Source: Actinomycetota bacterium (GTDB taxonomy: Bacteria; Actinomycetota; Coriobacteriia; Anaerosomatales; Anaerosomataceae). From it: DNA of 7,583 nt. The DNA lies in the NCBI GenBank assembly GCA_011372845.1, contig DSAI01000050.1, positions 1-7,583 of the forward strand. Direction: 5' to 3'. The translations under genes were made by a program, and so were the position numbers. Positions 1 to 5,805 of the stretch are shown here, one piece after another. The notes under the pieces are model-generated. The model was not told the origin of the DNA and made no database searches. It saw only the letters and a program-made list of their open reading frames with translations. How positions within the stretch are numbered: the first letter of the stretch is position 1; every line of letters begins with the position of its first letter.

Positions 1-778
1 GATCCCCTTCCATGAAGGAGACCCCCTTGCCGATGACCGTCCGTGCGACGATGGCCACCGGCCGCTCCCGATCAGCCACCGCCTCGGCGATCGCCTCGTA
101 CACCGCGCCAAGATCGTGACCGTCGATCTCGATGACACGCCAGCCGTCGGCGGCGAAACCATCGCCGATGTTGACCGGCATGACGTCCTCCGTGTGGCCG
201 GAGATCTGTATGCCGTTGCAGTCGACCAGCACCGTCAGGTCGACGAGGCCCTCCTTGACCGCCAGGCGACGGGCCTCGGCCACCTGCCCTTTGTGTTGTT
301 CGCCATCGCTCATCACCACGAAGGTCCGGCTCGCATGGCCCGCGATCCGCGAAGCGAGCGCGAGTCCCACGCCGGCCGAGAGCCCCTGTCCCAGGTTGCC
401 CGTGCCCCACTCAACACCCGGAACGGAGCGCTCCACGTGCCCCTCGAAGACGCTGCCGGCCTGACGGAAGTGCGAAACGGCGTCCTCCAGGTCGAAGAAC
501 CCCGCGTCGGCCAGGGCGCAGTAGACGCCGGGCGACGTATGCCCGTGGCTGATGACGATGCGGTCGCGTCCGTCGGCCCGGGGATGCGTGGGGTCTATCG
601 CGGCGAAGTGCGCGAGTGTGAGGTAGATCTCGAGCGAGGACATCGACCCGCCGGGGTGACCGGATCCGGCAAGCGAGGTCATCGTGAGGATCGCGCCCCT
701 CAGCTTGCGAGCACGCGCCTCCATGTCGCGGATCGTATCCTCATCCAGCGACGGCTCGGCGAACCCACGCTCCACCAT
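1..778 (-). CDS. tkt: Transketolase, N-terminal (thiamine-diphosphate-binding) subunit, partial at left edge
   Basis: This encodes the first 259 residues of the N-terminal half of a split transketolase, the enzyme that moves two-carbon ketol units between sugar phosphates in the pentose phosphate pathway (cytoplasmic). Visible motifs are SGHPGGS (about 39-45, His41), SHGHTSP (78-83, His80), WGTGNLGQGLS (124-134), the thiamine-diphosphate/Mg site SDGEQHKGQ (157-165) with Asn188 in DCNGIQISG, and IGKGVSFMEG near the cut. Subunits of this kind are usually about 270-285 aa, so only a short C-terminal piece is missing. The partner C-terminal subunit would be expected just beyond the left edge (inference). 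The ATG at 778 is supported by a strong GGAGGAGG ribosome site at 783-790, four bases upstream. The diphosphate motif reads SDGE rather than the common GDGE. A related thiamine-diphosphate enzyme such as a dihydroxyacetone- or sulfo-sugar transketolase is possible but less likely. Confidence 0.93.
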   Translation of the reverse strand, partial: MVERGFAEPSLDEDTIRDMEARARKLRGAILTMTSLAGSGHPGGSMSSLEIYLTLAHFAAIDPTHPRADGRDRIVISHGHTSPGVYCALADAGFFDLEDAVSHFRQAGSVFEGHVERSVPGVEWGTGNLGQGLSAGVGLALASRIAGHASRTFVVMSDGEQHKGQVAEARRLAVKEGLVDLTVLVDCNGIQISGHTEDVMPVNIGDGFAADGWRVIEIDGHDLGAVYEAIAEAVADRERPVAIVARTVIGKGVSFMEGD

Positions 779-782
779 GGCG

Positions 783-790
783 CCTCCTCC
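783..790 (-). promoter_or_regulatory. Strong ribosome binding site of the transketolase subunit
   Basis: The minus strand reads GGAGGAGG, four bases before the ATG at 778. This is an excellent anti-Shine-Dalgarno match and fixes the transketolase start. Confidence 0.75.
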
Positions 791-799
791 CGACAGACC

Positions 800-811
800 C
801 GCGCATGCGCG
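800..811. repeat. 12-bp perfect palindrome in the divergent tkt/phosphatase gap
   Basis: CGCGCATGCGCG is a perfect 12-bp inverted repeat. It lies 22 bp upstream of the transketolase ATG and about 50 bp upstream of the phosphatase ATG. It sits where the transketolase promoter or leader should be, so it could be an operator, but in GC-rich DNA it could also be chance. No other copy was noticed in the window. Confidence 0.4.
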
Positions 812-833
812 CTGCCAACCATTACACTTGAGG

Positions 834-853
834 ATACCCGAACCCATACCCGA
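834..853. repeat. Direct repeat ATACCCGA, 12-bp period
   Basis: The octamer ATACCCGA occurs at 834-841 and again at 846-853. The second copy overlaps the start of the phosphatase ribosome site. The 12-bp period is close to one helical turn, so it could be a regulator site, but two copies of eight bases is weak evidence. Confidence 0.3.
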
Positions 854-857
854 GGAG
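852..857 (+). promoter_or_regulatory. Ribosome binding site selecting the phosphatase start
   Basis: GAGGAG lies five bases before the ATG at 863. This supports that start over the upstream in-frame ATGs, which lie inside the oppositely oriented transketolase gene. Confidence 0.7.
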
Positions 858-862
858 CCCAC

Positions 863-1672
863 ATGCCCGACCTGCGCCGGATCGCCGAGGAGGCCGCCCG
901 CGCCGGCGGCGCCGCTCTTGCCGCACATGCAGGCCACATCACCGGCCTCCGGACGAAGAGCAGCGCCGCTGACGTGGTCACAGCGGCCGACATCGCCTCT
1001 GGCGTGGCCGTGGCACGGTCCATAGCCGATGCCCTGCCGGATGCGCGCTTCGTGGTGGAGGAACCCGAGGTCTACGACCTCGCCGGGGTGGTCCAGGGGG
1101 ACCTCCGCGATGACGAGATCTGGGTCGTCGATCCGCTCGACGGCACAACCTCCTTCGTCCACAGCTACCCGTGCTACTCGGTGAGCGTGGCGTGCCTCCG
1201 CTCGGGCCTTCCGGTCGCCGGAGCCGTCTTCAACGTCCCTACGGGAGAGATGGCGTCTGCCGCCGCTGATGCCGGCGCTTCACTAGACGGCAGGCCGCTC
1301 ACCTGCACGGGCGCATCGCGGATGGCCGAGGCGCTCATCGCCACCGGATTCCCGTACGACAGAGGAGGGCCGCTCGACCGGCAGCTCCGGATCTTCGAGC
1401 GGGTCATGCGCCCGTCACACGACGTGCGGCGCGACGGCTCGGCCGCCATCGACCTCGCCAACGTGGCCATCGGGCGTGTGGACGGCTTCTGGGAGACAGG
1501 ACTCAAGCCATGGGACATGGCGGCTGGCGTCCTGATCGTCGCCGAGGCGGGTGGTCGCGTGACCGACCTCGAGGGGTCACCATGGTCCGTGGACTCCAGC
1601 TGCGTGGTGGCGGCCAACCCTGCGCTCCACGAGGTCCTGCTCGGCCTTATCATGGACGCGGACTCCGCCTAG
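863..1672 (+). CDS. Inositol monophosphatase family protein
   Basis: This is a 269-residue Mg-dependent phosphatase of the inositol monophosphatase (SuhB/CysQ/FBPase-like) superfamily. It hydrolyses a phosphomonoester on a small cytoplasmic substrate; the exact substrate cannot be read from the sequence. Residues expected to bind metal are visible: Glu66-Glu67 in VEEPE, the signature DPLDGTTSF at 90-98 (Asp90, Asp93), and the second signature PWDMAAGVLIVAEAGG at about 216-231 (Asp218). RDGSAAIDLANVAIGRVDGFWE-like conserved sequence runs from 190 to 211. Length is normal for the family (250-280 aa). The frame stays open upstream to position 116, but that part is antisense to the transketolase. 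The real start is the ATG at 863 with its GAGGAG site. It is the only plus-strand gene and is divergent from transketolase. Inositol-1-phosphate, histidinol-phosphate, PAP or fructose-1,6-bisphosphate are all possible substrates. Its stop shares bases with the stop of the convergent oxidase gene. Confidence 0.92.
   Translation: MPDLRRIAEEAARAGGAALAAHAGHITGLRTKSSAADVVTAADIASGVAVARSIADALPDARFVVEEPEVYDLAGVVQGDLRDDEIWVVDPLDGTTSFVHSYPCYSVSVACLRSGLPVAGAVFNVPTGEMASAAADAGASLDGRPLTCTGASRMAEALIATGFPYDRGGPLDRQLRIFERVMRPSHDVRRDGSAAIDLANVAIGRVDGFWETGLKPWDMAAGVLIVAEAGGRVTDLEGSPWSVDSSCVVAANPALHEVLLGLIMDADSA
1669..1672. other. Convergent stop codons sharing the palindrome CTAG
   Basis: The TAG stop of the plus-strand phosphatase (1670-1672) and the TAG stop of the minus-strand oxidase (1669-1671) are read from the same self-complementary CTAG. 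The two genes therefore meet with a four-base overlap and no room for a separate intergenic terminator. Confidence 0.95.
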
Positions 1673-3177
1673 CGCGGTCCGCGGCGCGTCTCCTTCGGTT
1701 CGTCATACTCCAGGCCCAGGTCCGTCAGCACTTTGCTGACCGCCCGCTCCCCGCTTTCGATGCAGTTGGGGATGCCTACGCCGCGGAAGGCGCCGCCCGC
1801 GAGGGCGAGGCCGGGAACCGCATCGCTGCGCCGCTCGATCTCGTCCACGCGGTCGAGATGGCCAAGCGTGTACTGCGGCATGCCTCCGGTCCAGCGATAG
1901 ACCTTGGCGATCAGCGGCTGCGCATCGGCACGCACGCCGAGCAGCTCGACGAGTTGCGTGCGGATGGTCTCCACCAACTCGTCGTCGGTGGCCTCGAGCA
2001 GATGCTGGTTCCCGGGCCCTCCGATGAAACCACGGAGCAGCACCCTCCCGGACGGTGCGCGATCCGGCCACTTCGAGGACGACAACGTGACCGCCAGGAT
2101 CGGACGGTCCTCGACCATCGGCGAGAGGATGCCGAACCACCGGGTGTCGAACGGGCAGTCCTCTTCGCGGAACGCGAGCGAGACGGTGGCCGAGGACGAG
2201 CACGGGACCGACGCCAACAGGTCGGAGATCGCTGCATCCACGTCGCGCATGAGCCGGGTCGCCGCCCAGGCCTCGGTCGCCACGATCAGCGCGTCGCCCT
2301 CCACGACCTCCCCGCTGTCCAACGTGACCTTCCACCCGTCGCCTGCCCGCTCGATGATGGTTGCCGCGACGCCGGTCTTGATGCGCTCGCGGCCCACGGC
2401 GTCGGCCATCCCGTCGGTAAGGTCCTGCATGCCGCGATGGAAGGTGTTGAAGAACGCCCACGGCTTGCCGCCGGGCTTGGGCGGGTACTTCTTGCGCATC
2501 TCCTCGCGCTTCTTGCGCTCGTTGAGGAATCCGCGGATCACCGAGCCGGACTCCTGCTCCATCTCGAGGAAGTTGGGGAACGTCGCCGCCAACGACATCT
2601 GGGTGGGATCGGACGCGTGCACGCCGCCCACGAGCGGCTCGGCCACACGGTCCAGAGCTTCGCGGCCCATGCGCCGCACCACGAACTCCTCGAGCGTCTC
2701 GTCGTGGTCCTGGGCGGTCTCTCCCTCGGCCCAGCGCTCCTTGCGCGGTAGGAACCAGTCGAGAGCCATGCGGAACTTGCCCGGCCATGAGTACAGCGAC
2801 GTCGTCGCCAGCGGCAGGAGCTTCGTCGGGGCGAACATCATGATGCCGTCCGGCAGCTCGATGAGCCGGCGGCCCTTCACGATGAGCGTCTTCTTGTTCT
2901 CCTCGCGGGCGGGCACCATCTCCTCGGCGATGCCGAGCATCCGCGCGATCCGTCCCACCGCCGGCTTGGTCGACACGAAAGCGTCGCTCCCGCCGTCAAC
3001 GACGTACTGCCCGCCCTCGGAGTCCTCAAGGATGTCGGTGACGATCTTGCCGCCGACGCGTTCTTCCTTCTCGATCACGACGCAGCCGACATCGAGTCCC
3101 GCTTCGGCAGCCCGTCGCACCTTGTAGGCGGCGCCGAGTCCTGCCGCTCCACCGCCGATGATGATGATCCTCTTCAA
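1669..3177 (-). CDS. hemY: FAD-dependent protoporphyrinogen/coproporphyrinogen oxidase, copy 2 (HemY/CgoX type; often annotated hemG)
   Basis: This 502-residue flavoprotein is expected to remove six electrons from a porphyrinogen ring (coproporphyrinogen III or protoporphyrinogen IX) late in haem synthesis. The N-terminus has a Rossmann FAD motif, IIIIGGGAAGLGAAYK (4-19), followed by Glu36 and RVGGKI (40-45). The middle has FVVRRMGREALDRVAEPLVGGV (165-186) and a basic stretch ending KYPPKPG (230-236). The C-terminus has MPQYTLGHLDR (433-443) and the FAD-closing AGGAFRGVGIPN (460-471), where relatives usually read GNAYRGVG. No signal peptide or membrane helix stands out. It starts with TTG at 3177; the first in-frame ATG is at residue 80 and would remove the FAD motif. 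An AAAGG site lies eight bases upstream. It is the last gene of the hemE-hemH-hemY-hemY row, 57 bp after the first oxidase copy, which it clearly resembles. The family call is certain; the natural substrate is not. Confidence 0.93.
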   Translation of the reverse strand: MKRIIIIGGGAAGLGAAYKVRRAAEAGLDVGCVVIEKEERVGGKIVTDILEDSEGGQYVVDGGSDAFVSTKPAVGRIARMLGIAEEMVPAREENKKTLIVKGRRLIELPDGIMMFAPTKLLPLATTSLYSWPGKFRMALDWFLPRKERWAEGETAQDHDETLEEFVVRRMGREALDRVAEPLVGGVHASDPTQMSLAATFPNFLEMEQESGSVIRGFLNERKKREEMRKKYPPKPGGKPWAFFNTFHRGMQDLTDGMADAVGRERIKTGVAATIIERAGDGWKVTLDSGEVVEGDALIVATEAWAATRLMRDVDAAISDLLASVPCSSSATVSLAFREEDCPFDTRWFGILSPMVEDRPILAVTLSSSKWPDRAPSGRVLLRGFIGGPGNQHLLEATDDELVETIRTQLVELLGVRADAQPLIAKVYRWTGGMPQYTLGHLDRVDEIERRSDAVPGLALAGGAFRGVGIPNCIESGERAVSKVLTDLGLEYDEPKETRRGPR

Positions 3178-3185
3178 GAGACCCG

Positions 3186-3190
3186 CCTTT
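3186..3190 (-). promoter_or_regulatory. Ribosome binding site for the TTG start of oxidase copy 2
   Basis: The minus strand reads AAAGG, eight bases before TTG at 3177. The site decides for this rare start codon, because no ATG or GTG in frame would preserve the FAD-binding N-terminus. A nearby upstream ATG is immediately followed by TGA and cannot be used. Confidence 0.6.
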
Positions 3191-3234
3191 CGTCACATGC
3201 GCACCCCGAGGAGCGCACGGGTGTGCTTCGTGTG

Positions 3235-4740
3235 CTAGTAGACCCGCTTCTCCTCGACCGCGTCCTCCTCGAGTACGATGCCCGTCTCGCCGAGCACCTT
3301 GGAAACGGCGCGCTCACCGCTCTCGAGCGCGTTGGGCACGCCTACGCCCCTGTACGCGTTTCCGGCAAGCGCGAACCCACGCACTCCAGACTCCAGCCGC
3401 TCGATCTCGTCCACACGCTTGAGGTGATCGAGCGTGTACTGCGGCATGCCCTTCTCCCACCGGAACAGCTTGGCGTAGCGCGGCCGGGCATCCGCCTTGA
3501 TGCCGAGGAGTGCCACCATCTGCGTGCGCGCGAGCTCGAGCAGATCCTCATCGCTCGCCTCGAGCACCGCCTCATCACGCGGTCCTCCGAGGAAGCCCCG
3601 GAAGAGCACCCTGTCCTCCGGCGCGCGATCCGGCCACTTCGAGCTCATGAGGCTCACACCGGTGAGGGGTCGCCGCTCCACCATCGGCGAGAGGATGCCG
3701 TGCCAGTTGAGATCGAACGGACAGTCCGACCTGTCGAAGGCGAGGATCGCGGTGGCCGATGAAGAGCACGGGATGGTCTCGAGAAGGTCCGCCAGGAAGC
3801 CATCCACGGGCTGGGTGAGTCCCGCCGCGGCCCAGACCTCGGTGGCCACGATCACCGCGTCACCCCGGAGCGTCTCACCGGAGCTCAGCGTCACGGACCA
3901 GCCGTCGCCATCCTGGGCGATGGCGGTGGCGCCTACCCCGGTGCGGATATGTTCGCGGCCCGCGGCGTCCGCCATTCTGTCGCAGATGAACTGCAGCCCG
4001 TCGTGGAACGAGGAGAACATGGTGCGGCGCCTCTGCCCGGGCTTCGGCGGATACTTCTTGCGCATCTCCTCAACCTTCTTGCGCTGGGCGAGGAAGCCCC
4101 GGATCAGCGAGCCGTGCTTCTGCTCCATGTCGAGCAGCATCGGGTATCTCGCCGCCACCGACATCTCCGACGGCTCATCGCCGTTCACACCCGCCGCGAG
4201 CGGCTCGGCAAGCCGGTCGAGCGCCTCCCTGCCGAGACGCCGGACCACGAAGCTCTCGAGCGTCTCATCGTGATCCGCGGCGGTCTCGCCATCCGCCCAG
4301 CGGACCTTGCGGGGCAGGAGCCAGTCGAGCGCCATGCGGAACTTGGCGGGCCACGAGTAGAGCGACGTGGTGGCGAGCGGGATGAGCTTGGTGGGAGCGA
4401 ACATCATCATGCCATCGGGCATCTCCACGAGCCTGCCGTCCTTCACGATGAAGGTCTTCTTGGTCTCCTCGACCGTCCCTACCTCGTGATCGAACACGCC
4501 GAGGAGCTTCGCCACGCGATGCACGGCGGTCTTGTCGGTCAGGAATGAGTCGGACCCGCCATCGGCTATGTAGCGGCCCCCGTCGGGGTCCTTTGCGATG
4601 TCGGTGAAGATCTTGCCGCCGATCCGATCGTCACGCTCGACGAGGGTGAACGTCACCTCGTGCCCGGCTTCGGCCGCCCGCCTGATCTTGTACGCGGCGC
4701 CAAGGCCCGCGATCCCGCCACCGATGATGATGATATGCAT
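3235..4740 (-). CDS. hemY: FAD-dependent protoporphyrinogen/coproporphyrinogen oxidase, copy 1 (HemY/CgoX type; often annotated hemG)
   Basis: This 501-residue flavoprotein has the same fold and predicted role as the copy that follows it: porphyrinogen oxidation in late haem synthesis. It shows the FAD Rossmann motif IIIIGGGIAGLGAAYK (3-18), Glu35 and RIGGKI (39-44). It also has FVVRRLGREALDRLAEPLAAGV (164-185), KKYPPKPG (228-235), MPQYTLDHLKR (432-442) and the FAD-closing AGNAYRGVGVPN (459-470), which is closer to the usual family form than in copy 2. MPQYTLDH has Asp where copy 2 and most relatives I recall have Gly. Over the first 50 aligned residues I count 33 identities with copy 2, and the proteins align end to end, so they are tandem paralogues. 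DNA identity runs reach only about 20 bases, so the duplication is not recent. The ATG at 4740 has AAGGAG nine bases upstream. It lies 61 bp downstream of hemH. Either copy could be the housekeeping enzyme; conventional motifs and the stronger start favour this one. Confidence 0.94.
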   Translation of the reverse strand: MHIIIIGGGIAGLGAAYKIRRAAEAGHEVTFTLVERDDRIGGKIFTDIAKDPDGGRYIADGGSDSFLTDKTAVHRVAKLLGVFDHEVGTVEETKKTFIVKDGRLVEMPDGMMMFAPTKLIPLATTSLYSWPAKFRMALDWLLPRKVRWADGETAADHDETLESFVVRRLGREALDRLAEPLAAGVNGDEPSEMSVAARYPMLLDMEQKHGSLIRGFLAQRKKVEEMRKKYPPKPGQRRRTMFSSFHDGLQFICDRMADAAGREHIRTGVGATAIAQDGDGWSVTLSSGETLRGDAVIVATEVWAAAGLTQPVDGFLADLLETIPCSSSATAILAFDRSDCPFDLNWHGILSPMVERRPLTGVSLMSSKWPDRAPEDRVLFRGFLGGPRDEAVLEASDEDLLELARTQMVALLGIKADARPRYAKLFRWEKGMPQYTLDHLKRVDEIERLESGVRGFALAGNAYRGVGVPNALESGERAVSKVLGETGIVLEEDAVEEKRVY

Positions 4741-4749
4741 GCTGCACGG

Positions 4750-4755
4750 CTCCTT
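4750..4755 (-). promoter_or_regulatory. Ribosome binding site of oxidase copy 1
   Basis: AAGGAG on the minus strand, nine bases before the ATG at 4740, is a good Shine-Dalgarno match. It contrasts with the weaker site and TTG start of the second oxidase copy. Confidence 0.7.
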
Positions 4756-4801
4756 CGTCCTTCACGGGCGGTGCCGGCCGCCGCACTACCGTCTTCTCGT
4801 G

Positions 4802-5797
4802 TCAGTCGGAATCGTTGCCTACGGAGAGCAGCGGCTCCACCGCCCAGGAAAGCGCCTCTATGAAGCGATGATCGTCGTTGGGAACGGGCGTCCTCGTGAA
4901 GCGTAGGCCGAGTTCCTCAGCCTGCGCCATGGCCTCGATGTCCAGGTCCCACAGCGTCTCCATGTGGTCGATGGCGAAACCGATCGGCACGACCACCACG
5001 GCATCGTAGCCGTTCACCGCCGCGATCGCCATGACACCCGCAAGATCGGGACCGAGCCACGCACCGGGCCGCGCACCCTTGGACTGGTAGCCCTGCAGCC
5101 ACGCCACCGGCCCCTCGAGCGACCCGAACGCACTCACGCCCGGCAACCTCTCATCGTCGACGAAGTCGGTCCCCTCGGCCAGCCCGGCGCTCGCCGCGAC
5201 CGCCGCGGCGACCTCCCGGAGACCGCCGAGGTACGGATCGTCGGGAACCAGGTCCGCCACCGGGAGACTGTGAGCGGTCATCATCACGAGCGGTCGCTCC
5301 GCCTCAATCGGATCCAGCGCCCTGACGCACTCCTCCGCGAAGAACGCCCGATACTGCGGCGCCTTGTGAAGCATCGGCGCCTCGCACACGTCCTCGATCT
5401 CGAGACCCTGTGAGGCCTCGAGCGCGCACGTGCGGAACGCCTCACACGTGACCTGCGACTCGAACGCCGAGAGAGAGACCATCGCGACACGCTCCGCGCC
5501 GCGCGCTTGCAGGTCCTCGAGCGCCGAATCGATCGACGGCTCCCAGTACCGCATACCCGCGGCCGCCACGACATCGTGGCCGCGATCCCGCAGATGAGCC
5601 TCGAGCGACACGGCGATGCCGCCCGCGACCCCGGGTAGCGGCGAGTACCCGCCTATGGCGCGGTACTTCTCCTGGGCGGACGCCACGATCTGCGGCGACG
5701 GCTCACGCCCCATGAAGCGGGACATGAACGGACCCACAGACTCGAGCGAGTCGGGGCCACCGAACGCCGTGAGCAGCACGCCTGTTCGGACCGGCAC
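4802..5797 (-). CDS. hemH: Ferrochelatase (protoporphyrin or coproporphyrin type)
   Basis: This 331-residue cytoplasmic chelatase inserts Fe2+ into a porphyrin. In Gram-positive bacteria the family (CpfC) usually metallates coproporphyrin III. It has the N-terminal LLTAFGGPDSLESVGPF (8-24), YRAIGGYSPLPG (45-56), the catalytic-His motif MMTAHSLP (His176), AWLGPDLAGV (246-255), and PIGFAIDHMETLWDLD (271-286) with the conserved acidic Glu280. PIGFxxDHxExxWDLD and AFGGP resemble actinobacterial enzymes more than the Bacillus AYGTP form. The last cysteine is Cys157, so the C-terminal cysteines of [2Fe-2S] ferrochelatases are absent. About two dozen extra residues (roughly 208-232) lie between the His176 region and WLGPD compared with Bacillus CpfC as I recall it. 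It starts with GTG, eight bases after the hemE stop, which suggests translational coupling. A second in-frame GTG at codon 7 is an alternative start. Confidence 0.95.
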   Translation of the reverse strand: MPVRTGVLLTAFGGPDSLESVGPFMSRFMGREPSPQIVASAQEKYRAIGGYSPLPGVAGGIAVSLEAHLRDRGHDVVAAAGMRYWEPSIDSALEDLQARGAERVAMVSLSAFESQVTCEAFRTCALEASQGLEIEDVCEAPMLHKAPQYRAFFAEECVRALDPIEAERPLVMMTAHSLPVADLVPDDPYLGGLREVAAAVAASAGLAEGTDFVDDERLPGVSAFGSLEGPVAWLQGYQSKGARPGAWLGPDLAGVMAIAAVNGYDAVVVVPIGFAIDHMETLWDLDIEAMAQAEELGLRFTRTPVPNDDHRFIEALSWAVEPLLSVGNDSD

Positions 5798-5805
5798 GCC
5801 GACGA

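Noticed and set aside
116..862. The phosphatase reading frame stays open far upstream, allowing a 518-residue protein.
   Set aside because: The upstream part is antisense to the well-supported transketolase gene, has no family-like sequence, and the ATG at 863 has a proper ribosome site and the normal family length.
1673..1683. CGCGG-T-CCGCG dyad just after the phosphatase stop, as a possible terminator.
   Set aside because: The usable stem is only three to four pairs once a loop is allowed, there is no T-run, and it lies inside the C-terminal coding sequence of oxidase copy 2.
1510..3127. Two long plus-strand open frames (413 and 407 codons) opposite oxidase copy 2.
   Set aside because: Their translations are low-complexity, rich in Arg, His and Ser, and match no family; they are expected antisense shadows of a GC-rich coding gene.
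3178..3234. Short GCAC/GTGC inverted repeat between the two oxidase genes as a terminator or attenuator.
   Set aside because: The stem is only four bases with no T-run; the gap looks like an ordinary operon spacer with a ribosome site.
4726..4740. ATC codon repeats at the start of both oxidase genes as a slippage or phase-variation tract.
   Set aside because: Only four or so copies are present, they encode the conserved Ile strand of the FAD fold, and trinucleotide slippage would not change the frame.
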